From the NCBI GenBank assembly GCA_026692865.1, contig JAPLNI010000055.1, positions 26,619-90,618 of the forward strand: a stretch of DNA of 64,000 nt, given 5' to 3'. Under the pieces are notes generated by a model. That model ran no database searches, was not told the origin of the DNA, and saw only the letters and a list, made by a program, of their open reading frames with translations. Of this stretch, positions 37,289 through 44,537 are shown in pieces. Both the position numbers and the translations under genes were made by a program. The first letter of the stretch is position 1. Each line of letters starts with the position of its first letter. This DNA is from Planctomycetota bacterium. GTDB lineage: Bacteria > Planctomycetota > Planctomycetia > Pirellulales > Pirellulaceae.

Positions 37289-40069
37289 TTAAAGAGAGCG
37301 AACAATATTTTTAGGTTTCATTCCTGTACGCCCTATAATTGACGGTAGATCTACGAGATCTGTTACGTAACCTTGGAGGATCATCGAGCCGAGTAATCCT
37401 TCGCACTGACTCGCTTCGGATACCTCGTCGGTAGTTTTCACGATATCGACGACTCGACTCACTACGAGCCCATAGTTACGGCCATTTTCGATGTAAACAA
37501 TCACGTTCAGCAGATCGTCTATTGGTACTGTGTCGTCGGCGATACCTAATACATTTGCGAGACGAATAAGCGGAAGAATGTGCCCGCGATATTGAACAAC
37601 TTCTTGATTGTTGGTGTACTCGATAGTGGAGGTTGGAACCTTCTCAAGACGTGCAACTTGCGAAATTGGAATCGCCAGGCGACGATTACCCCCCGTACCC
37701 AGGACAAGTAAAGTCTGATTTAAGCCCGAGGACTCCTGGGATCGGCTGGCAGCGTCGAAATGCGAGCGACTACGATCTTTCGAAAGCACTCTCGAGCTAA
37801 CAGATAGACCGAGGACATCAAGAATCAGACCGACTTTACCATCACCCATAATGGTCGCCCCCGAGTACACATTGACACCTTTCAATTGCGTCGCCAATGG
37901 CTTGACCACAATTTCTTCGGTATCCAAAATCTGATCGACAACCAAACCAAATTGGTGATCGTCAACGCGGAGAACGACAATGCTGATGCAATCGCTAGGA
38001 GCCTGTGACGGTTGCTTTGCCTTCAGTACTTTATGAAGATAAGCCAACGGTAGTAGTCGACCACGAAGTCGATAAACGGGCGAGCCTTGGATCCATTCTA
38101 TCTTTGGTGATGTTTCGCTGACGTTCAGTCGAACGAGTTCTAAGAGATTGACTTGCGGTATCGCGAATCGATTACCATGATTGGCGACAATGAGAGCTGG
38201 GATAATCGCCAACGTCAGTGGGATCTTGATTTTGACGGTGGTTCCATGACCGGTTTTCGATTGTAAATCAACCGTTCCGCCGATCTGTTCAATGTTTGTT
38301 TTCACGACATCCATCCCAACGCCTCGACCAGAAACGTTAGAAACCTTTTCAGCGGTCGAAAATCCAGGCAGGAATATCAACTGCGCGGTCTCGTGATCAT
38401 TTAATCGAGTCGCTTGGTCGGGACTAATAAGTCCTTTCTCGAGAGCCTTTGCTTTAATTCGATCAAAGTTAAGTCCACTGCCGTCATCGGAGATCTCAAT
38501 GTTGACTTGACCACCTTCGTGGTATGCACGCAACGACAGACACCCTTCGGCAGGCTTTCCATTTGCAACTCGATCCTCAGGTTTTTCGATACCGTGATCA
38601 ACGTTATTGCGAACTAAGTGTGTAAGAGGATCTTTGATTGCTTCAATAATTGTTTTATCGAGCTCGGTCTCTTTTCCTTCCATGGTGATTCGAACTGACT
38701 TTCCGCACATGGAAGCAAGATCGCGAACCAAGCGGGGGAACTTATTCCAAACCGTACCAATCGGCTGCATCCGAGTCTTCATGACTCCTTCCTGCAACTC
38801 GGTGGTTATGAGGTTTAGATGATTGGTGGCACTTTGTAATTCGCCATCTTGAAGTGCATTCGAGCACTGCATGATTCGGTTTCGCGACAGCACGAGTTCG
38901 CCAACTCGCGTCATTAATTTATCGAGCAGTGCGACATCGACGCGAATGGTACTGTCTGAAGCTGCATTGGAAGAATTGGAGTCGTTCGGTGCAGGTGCAG
39001 AGCGTGGTAGTGGTGCAACGATTGAATTCGCAGCTTTTGGAATTGCGTCATTGGGATGTAATGATACGGACGTATCTTCGGGAATGGCTGCAACTGGAGC
39101 AGGCGAAACTGCAGTGTGTGCAGGTGATGGCGGCAAGGCCTTCTCGCTTTTGTGCTCAACGTTCGTTCGTTGAAGCGACTTCACCTTTGTAATAAAATCT
39201 TCCGAGTTAATGTCAGACTCGCATTTGAGATTTTCAATTGCTTCGAGATGTTTCCGGACGAGATCGATAGCTCCAAATAGCGAATTACTTACTTCTCGGT
39301 CGAATTGAGACTCTCCACGGCTGATATCACTCAGTAAGTTTTCTACTGCGTGCGTTATCGCCTCAATCTTGACAAAGCCAATGAATCCAGCAGAACCCTT
39401 GATTGTATGAACCATTCTGAAGATTGCATTCAGAACGTTTTTATCGTGCGGGTTATGTTCGATCAGGGTCAGCGATTCCTCAATCTGTTGCAGATTGTCA
39501 TGGCTTTCGATTAAGTACTCACGGAGAGTTTCCGGGCTAATGCCTTTTTCGGCGAACGTCGTTGAATTAGGCAGGCTAGATACCGGCAAGAGGTGGGCGT
39601 CTGTTCCAGACTGGTTGTCATTTTCAACGGTTTGTTTCGTAACTGCGAGTTCCTTGCCGTCCCGATCTAGGAAAAGATTGGTCGGGTTCATCAGTAGGCA
39701 TTCCAAGGCATGAATGTGTGACGATACGTCTTGTTCGTTTGACGTGGCGATCGTGTCTAATAGGCCTTTGATACAATCGGATGCACGCAAGAGTGTGTTG
39801 ATGACTTCGCTTGTAGGTCGCACTTCTCTATTACGAAGTCGATTAAGTACTTCTTCCTCGCGATGAGCGAGACTCTCAAGGGTTTTTAGGTTCAGAAAGC
39901 CGGCGACACCTTTGATGGAATGAATGGCGCGAAAAACGTTGTTTACTTTCGCGAGATCAATCGCATCATCTTCCGACTCGAGCTCGAGAAGCTGGCTTTC
40001 GACTTTCGCCAAATGCTCCTGCGACTCAATCACAAAGTCCTTTAAGAGTTCGTCATCTTCAGTAATCAT
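37289..40069 (-). CDS. cheA: Chemotaxis histidine kinase CheA with two HPt domains
   Basis: About 926 residues from ATG 40069. Two HPt domains, with phospho-His at residue 50 (FRAIHSIKG) and residue 221 (FRMVHTIKG). A Pro/Ser/Ala-rich linker follows, then the P3 dimerisation helices (MTRVGELVLSRNRIMQ), the ATPase (HLVRNNVDHGIEKPEDR, SDDGSGLNFDRI, GRGVGMDVVK) and two CheW-like domains at the C-terminus. No receiver domain is attached. First gene of the cheA-cheW-receptor operon. The open frame extends upstream to 40504, but that stretch does not look like CheA, so I reject it. Confidence 0.93.
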   Translation of the reverse strand: MITEDDELLKDFVIESQEHLAKVESQLLELESEDDAIDLAKVNNVFRAIHSIKGVAGFLNLKTLESLAHREEEVLNRLRNREVRPTSEVINTLLRASDCIKGLLDTIATSNEQDVSSHIHALECLLMNPTNLFLDRDGKELAVTKQTVENDNQSGTDAHLLPVSSLPNSTTFAEKGISPETLREYLIESHDNLQQIEESLTLIEHNPHDKNVLNAIFRMVHTIKGSAGFIGFVKIEAITHAVENLLSDISRGESQFDREVSNSLFGAIDLVRKHLEAIENLKCESDINSEDFITKVKSLQRTNVEHKSEKALPPSPAHTAVSPAPVAAIPEDTSVSLHPNDAIPKAANSIVAPLPRSAPAPNDSNSSNAASDSTIRVDVALLDKLMTRVGELVLSRNRIMQCSNALQDGELQSATNHLNLITTELQEGVMKTRMQPIGTVWNKFPRLVRDLASMCGKSVRITMEGKETELDKTIIEAIKDPLTHLVRNNVDHGIEKPEDRVANGKPAEGCLSLRAYHEGGQVNIEISDDGSGLNFDRIKAKALEKGLISPDQATRLNDHETAQLIFLPGFSTAEKVSNVSGRGVGMDVVKTNIEQIGGTVDLQSKTGHGTTVKIKIPLTLAIIPALIVANHGNRFAIPQVNLLELVRLNVSETSPKIEWIQGSPVYRLRGRLLPLAYLHKVLKAKQPSQAPSDCISIVVLRVDDHQFGLVVDQILDTEEIVVKPLATQLKGVNVYSGATIMGDGKVGLILDVLGLSVSSRVLSKDRSRSHFDAASRSQESSGLNQTLLVLGTGGNRRLAIPISQVARLEKVPTSTIEYTNNQEVVQYRGHILPLIRLANVLGIADDTVPIDDLLNVIVYIENGRNYGLVVSRVVDIVKTTDEVSEASQCEGLLGSMILQGYVTDLVDLPSIIGRTGMKPKNIVRSL

Positions 40070-40521
40070 TGATTTTGACTCGAACGACAAGACGTGAATG
40101 GGATACGGGAAACTTGAGACGATTAGTTCAATTGGCGAAGATATATGGCTCTGTAATGCGATACATGCAACCAAAATAAAAGGCAGCGTGTTTGTAAGGC
40201 TCGGTTTGGTGGGTTCTGAAGAAGGAACGGATTCATGTCTGATCGAATTGGGCACTTTGAGTTGATTGCAAATTGTCCAATACCGCCAATGACGACTATC
40301 AGGTTTGTAAGATGAGTTCCCGAAATCAAGTTTGCGACAGTTCTCCAACTGCAAGGTGTGCAATCTGATTTGGATTGCTCCGGACGGTCGCTCCATCTGG
40401 ATTTTTTTGTTCCGAAAATCCGACGCTATGAATTGCAGCAGAGGGTAATAACCTGACTGCCTTGGCGATTTTGGTTTGGTAGGAGCGTCCCGGTGGAAGC
40501 CCAAGTGATCGAGGTACTGAC
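40070..40521. other. Divergent cheA / B12-regulator upstream region
   Basis: 452-base region between the che operon and the MerR/B12-domain regulator. It should hold promoters for both. No clear operator palindrome was found by eye. The open minus-strand frame crossing it lacks any recognisable domain. Confidence 0.5.
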
Positions 40522-41376
40522 GTGAAGAATGAGTTGCTAACCGTTCAAGAAGCGGCTGACTTTATTGGAGTGAGTCCATCGACTCTCAAAAGACTTTGCG
40601 AGTCTGCGTCGGTGCCTGTTTTCCGCACGCCTGGCGGACATCGCCGCATCGACAAAATGGACCTGGACCGCATCGTAATTTCCCGGCCACGGTTCCTCAG
40701 CCAATCTGCCAAGCAACAGCGTGATAAGTGCGAAACGACCTCTGAAATGGTTTTGGCGAGCTTAATGAATGCGAAACCAACGGAGGTAGCGGAACTGCTG
40801 CTCAAGTCCACGCATTCCAATGCTGGTCTGATTGCCGCTTTAGAGGATTGTCTCGTAGCAGCACTGTGGAAGGTTGGGCAATTGTGGCGTGATGATAAGA
40901 TCGATGTTTACCAGGAGCACATTTGTACCAATGCGGCTTTGACGGCGATCGATTTACTACAGCACCAAATCACGACGGAAGCCAATCGAAATTATGTAGC
41001 CATCGGTGGTTCGATGGGGGCAACCAACGAGACCGTCGCTTCGAAACTGATCGCACTTTGCTTATTTTCCATTGGCATCACTTCGGTTGACCTAGGTTGT
41101 ATGATTCCGCCAGCGTCACTTGCACGCGCAGCAGTTTATTTTGAAGCAAAGCTAGTCTGGGTCACTCATACGCATGTGATGGATGTCGATCAATTGTTTG
41201 CATGGCACGAAGAGCTTAAAAGTTTGCTGCCAACGAACACGCGGATCGTGATCGGAGGCGGTGGATTGTCACCAGCTATTCGTCGCAGCCTGCCGTGGTG
41301 CGAATACTACGAAACACTTTCGGAACTGACCAAGCTGGAAGGAAACCGATTACTAGCGTTGGAGAACGTGTCATAG
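40522..41376 (+). CDS. MerR-type regulator with B12-binding-like domain (CarH/LitR-like)
   Basis: 284 residues. Residues 1-55 form a MerR/excisionase-type winged helix (TVQEAADFIGVSPSTLKRLC, then FRTPGGHRRI). Residues about 85-180 are the helical B12 cap; the CarH signature Trp-x9-Glu-His is intact (WRDDKIDVYQEH). The Rossmann part follows, but the DxHxxG His that holds cobalt in CarH is absent (GATNETVAS at that place). CarH/LitR proteins repress carotenoid and photolyase genes in the dark. Two photolyase genes lie 2-6 kb downstream, which fits. Whether it still binds B12 is open. Confidence 0.85.
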   Translation: MKNELLTVQEAADFIGVSPSTLKRLCESASVPVFRTPGGHRRIDKMDLDRIVISRPRFLSQSAKQQRDKCETTSEMVLASLMNAKPTEVAELLLKSTHSNAGLIAALEDCLVAALWKVGQLWRDDKIDVYQEHICTNAALTAIDLLQHQITTEANRNYVAIGGSMGATNETVASKLIALCLFSIGITSVDLGCMIPPASLARAAVYFEAKLVWVTHTHVMDVDQLFAWHEELKSLLPTNTRIVIGGGGLSPAIRRSLPWCEYYETLSELTKLEGNRLLALENVS

Positions 41377-41397
41377 AAATGTTCTCATAAATGATAC

Positions 41398-42294
41398 TTA
41401 TGCCGGCTTCTGCTTAGCTGAGCTAAATAACCAACGACCCACTTCGAATGTGGGATACAACGTAAACAAAATTGTTATCGCTAGGAAGCTACCTCCGACC
41501 GCATCAAAGTCCAACCGATCGCGACCGTTGCCCGTTTGCCAAATTGAGTAAACCAAAAACATGACTTGTGCGATAAGAGCTGAACGCACAACGCGAACTG
41601 AACGCGAAAGCCTCAGACGTTGACAAATCCAAGCGAGGATCGGCAACCACTGAATCGCATGGAGGGCGACTCCATGAGGGAATTTTAAAATACCGGCCTT
41701 TCCCCAGAGTTCCGTGGTGCCTCCCATTGCAAGACTAGCCTCACCCAAAACTGACGTCGCAATTCCCAGCAAGCATGACAACGCAAGCAACCCCATACCG
41801 CCCCTGATCGCAATCACCATCGCAGGATCGATCGCACGAAGCCGAATTGTTCGCCACGTTAAGTAGAGAATAACACCGGTAGCAATCAGGATCAATAAAA
41901 GCATCGTGAACTCGATTGCTGCGTTGAACATGGTCGAGTGATTGAAGTGCGAGGCGACCCCGCGCCAGTACTGATGAGTAATAAGCCCCACCTCAATCAA
42001 CAACGCGACCGATAACGAATTGATGAGCAGTCGATCCAGCCGCCTGGGTTCCAATTTAGTCATCAACCAAGCGAGCGAAAAAACCGTCAGCCCTCCAGAA
42101 ATCCCGAAGAGAGCTGGTTTTCGAAGCGACAGCGGCCCATGCCACGATGCCCCAAGAATCCCAAGCAAAAAAAGGTGAACGCAACCACTCAGCAAAAGCA
42201 CCGCAGTCACCATCAACGGAACGCTGTAGGACCATACCTCCTCGATAGGAATTGACTTAGCCAATGGATCATTAGGATTTTTGGCCGAATTCAT
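41398..42294 (-). CDS. Multi-spanning membrane protein, unknown
   Basis: 298 residues, about eight hydrophobic helices, starting with SVPLMVTAVLLLSGCVHLFLLG and RKPALFGISGGLTVFSLAW. His residues at helix ends (GLITHQYWRG, SHFNHSTM, FPHGVALH) could bind haem or metal, but this is a guess. It is not a recognised family. Convergent with the B12-domain regulator and followed, in its reading direction, by nothing; upstream lies the AlkA-like gene with a gap of about 49 bases, so it may be the last gene of the photolyase/glycosylase group. Confidence 0.7.
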   Translation of the reverse strand: MNSAKNPNDPLAKSIPIEEVWSYSVPLMVTAVLLLSGCVHLFLLGILGASWHGPLSLRKPALFGISGGLTVFSLAWLMTKLEPRRLDRLLINSLSVALLIEVGLITHQYWRGVASHFNHSTMFNAAIEFTMLLLILIATGVILYLTWRTIRLRAIDPAMVIAIRGGMGLLALSCLLGIATSVLGEASLAMGGTTELWGKAGILKFPHGVALHAIQWLPILAWICQRLRLSRSVRVVRSALIAQVMFLVYSIWQTGNGRDRLDFDAVGGSFLAITILFTLYPTFEVGRWLFSSAKQKPA

Positions 42295-42343
42295 TTTGGT
42301 CTAATTGCTTGCTGCGGTTGCAGAAGAGCCACGTTAGTCATGG

Positions 42344-42988
42344 CTATCTTGTTAATTGATTCAAATAAAATTTCCAGAGCATTCGCGTTGCAACACTTCG
42401 CCAAGGTTGCCAATGTTCGGTCATCGCTTCAAGCTGCTCGCATGTGGGCCGTTTTTCGAGTCCTTTCAGAACACGAAATGCTTCCTGGACTCCGACATCA
42501 CCCTTTGGCAAGATGTCACATCGTAGCAAACATTCCGAAAGATAGATGTCGGCGGTCCAGTTTCCAATGCCTTTATGAGCCGTCATCGCTGTTCTAGCAA
42601 GATCATCCTGCAAGGATGTCAGCGACTCAAACGCAAAAGCTCCTGAAGTAACCTTTTCCGCCAACAATCTCGTATAACGAATCTTCTGCCGCGTCAAACC
42701 AAGCCCTTTTAATTCCAATTCAGTCAGCTTCAACAACCCTTCGGCGGTAACAAGCCCATCGAGTTTCAGTTTTAAACGCGAAAAAGTCGCATTGGCTGAA
42801 GCGAGCGATACCTGTTGTTCCAGAATGATGTGGACAGTAGTCGAAAAGCCAGGTTCGCGGGCCCACATGTCAGGATAACCATGCTCGGTCAAAACACGTT
42901 GAAGTGATGAGTCACGCTTGGCAAGCCAACGACTTGCAAATCGCAACCGCGCCGGTGTAAGAGCGACGATTGCTTCTAATTTAGCCAT
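42344..42988 (-). CDS. AlkA-like DNA-3-methyladenine glycosylase
   Basis: 214 residues with the HhH-GPD fold. The hairpin and catalytic segment KGIGNWTADIYLSECL includes the essential Asp. Earlier segments (FSTTVHIILEQQVSLASANA) are typical. It removes alkylated bases from DNA to start base-excision repair. It lacks the long N-terminal domain of E. coli AlkA, matching the short bacterial type. Its first 8 bases overlap the end of the photolyase-like gene upstream, so the two are translationally linked. Confidence 0.9.
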   Translation of the reverse strand: MAKLEAIVALTPARLRFASRWLAKRDSSLQRVLTEHGYPDMWAREPGFSTTVHIILEQQVSLASANATFSRLKLKLDGLVTAEGLLKLTELELKGLGLTRQKIRYTRLLAEKVTSGAFAFESLTSLQDDLARTAMTAHKGIGNWTADIYLSECLLRCDILPKGDVGVQEAFRVLKGLEKRPTCEQLEAMTEHWQPWRSVATRMLWKFYLNQLTR

Positions 42989-44486
42989 GTAAATTTGTTA
43001 GAAATCGCTCGGAAACGTTTCGGTGATGATCGAGTTTTGCACCCATCCGATCGAGTTGACCGACCATCACTCGCATTCGTGGATTGGAACGAAAAAATTC
43101 GCGTTCGCGATCGATAAACCGCCAATACAGTGCGTCCCAAACTTCGCACCAGTTAACTTTCCCCGCATCACCGCTCACTGAATTAACTTTTGAATAGTCG
43201 CTCATTTTCAGGATGTAACTCGAACCGCTTATGTAAGGTTTGGTCGTCATCAAGCCGCCGTCAGCATGTTGGCTCATACCGTAAACGTTCGGGACCATTA
43301 CCCAGTCATACGAATCGATGAACAACTCCATGAACCACTGATAGACTGCATCGGGATGGATATCGCAAAGCAACATGAAATTTCCGAGCACCATCAATCG
43401 TTCGATGTGATGGCAGTACGCATATTTCAAAGTGCGTTGAACACTCTGATCGAAAGGAACAATTCCCGTAGTGCCTGTATAAAACGAAGAGGGCAATGAA
43501 CGATTTAGATTCCAAGCGTTTGTCGTACGTTGGCGAGAACCAGCTTGCAAGTAAACCAACCGAATGAATTCTCTCCAGCCAATGACTTGTCGAACAAACC
43601 CTTCCAACGAGTTGAGTTCTACATCATCGCTTTTGGCAATAACTTGAGCGATAATCTGATCGGGGGTGATCAATCCAATATTAAGCATTGGAGTCAGCAC
43701 GCTATGAAACAGAAATGTTTCTTGTTTGGAGATCGCATCTTCATAGTCGCCAAACGACGCAAGGCGTTCTTCGACGAACGACTCGAGCCATTTAGCTGCT
43801 TCTCGATGTGTCACTGGGTAACAGAAGTTTTCCACTTGCCCGAGGGCGTTCGGAAATGCCTTCGCGATATATTGCTTAGCTTCGACAACACTGGGACGCG
43901 GGCTGGGCGTTTTGATTTCCGGAACGACTACACCTTTGGGTAGCTTTTTTCGGTTGTCCATGTCGAAGGTCCATTTGCCACCGATAGGTTTACCCTTTTC
44001 ATCTAGCAAAAGATTCAGGCGTTTACGTTGCTGGGTATAGAAATCGGTAAAGTGATAATGTTTACGATCGTCAGCCCATTTCTGCATGACTTCAACTGGC
44101 GTTAGAAACGACTGATCTTCCAGCCACTCAAGTTCGATCTGTGCATCGCGACAACCTTCGGTAACATGCTTTCGCAACCAATGGTCTGAAGGCTCGACGA
44201 TGTACGCCTTTTTGATTTTCTTTGACTTCAAAATGGTCCCGATCTCACTAGATCGAGAAATCGAGTTGGATTCAATGCGATGAACTTGTTTACCTGATCG
44301 TTCACAGTGAAGAGCAAACTCAGTCATCGATGCGCGGTGCAGCACCAGTTTCTGAACATGAAATCGATACTGCGAAAAAAATAGCGGGTCCTCGACCAAG
44401 ACGACAACATCGGAAGCAGCGATTGCCGGACTTTTAGCCCACAGTTGATGCGGATATACGATCGCTGCAGTTGACTTACTTGCCAT
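42981..44486 (-). CDS. DPRP / FeS-type photolyase family protein
   Basis: 501 residues of the deoxyribodipyrimidine photolyase-related family (PhrB, 6-4 type). Seen: HHIERLMVLGNF, WFMELFIDSYDWVMVPNVYG, MSQHADGG and the KPYISGSSYILKMSDY lead. In known members an [4Fe-4S] cluster is held by four Cys, two in a DYCxxC motif. Here that motif is DYSKVN, and the first cluster Cys position, about 15 residues before HHIERL, is Pro; only a Cys in NWCEVW remains near the fourth. FAD binding regions look intact. It overlaps the AlkA-like gene by 8 bases. Confidence 0.88.
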   Translation of the reverse strand: MASKSTAAIVYPHQLWAKSPAIAASDVVVLVEDPLFFSQYRFHVQKLVLHRASMTEFALHCERSGKQVHRIESNSISRSSEIGTILKSKKIKKAYIVEPSDHWLRKHVTEGCRDAQIELEWLEDQSFLTPVEVMQKWADDRKHYHFTDFYTQQRKRLNLLLDEKGKPIGGKWTFDMDNRKKLPKGVVVPEIKTPSPRPSVVEAKQYIAKAFPNALGQVENFCYPVTHREAAKWLESFVEERLASFGDYEDAISKQETFLFHSVLTPMLNIGLITPDQIIAQVIAKSDDVELNSLEGFVRQVIGWREFIRLVYLQAGSRQRTTNAWNLNRSLPSSFYTGTTGIVPFDQSVQRTLKYAYCHHIERLMVLGNFMLLCDIHPDAVYQWFMELFIDSYDWVMVPNVYGMSQHADGGLMTTKPYISGSSYILKMSDYSKVNSVSGDAGKVNWCEVWDALYWRFIDREREFFRSNPRMRVMVGQLDRMGAKLDHHRNVSERFLTNLHG

Positions 44487-44537
44487 GAGTGGTTGAGGGC
44501 TTCGGTTTAGAGGATGGTTGGCGGACTGTTGATCGCT

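Noticed and set aside
40070..40504. N-terminal extension of CheA by 145 residues
   Set aside because: The open frame continues upstream by chance; the added residues match nothing in CheA, while the ATG at 40069 starts exactly at the HPt domain.
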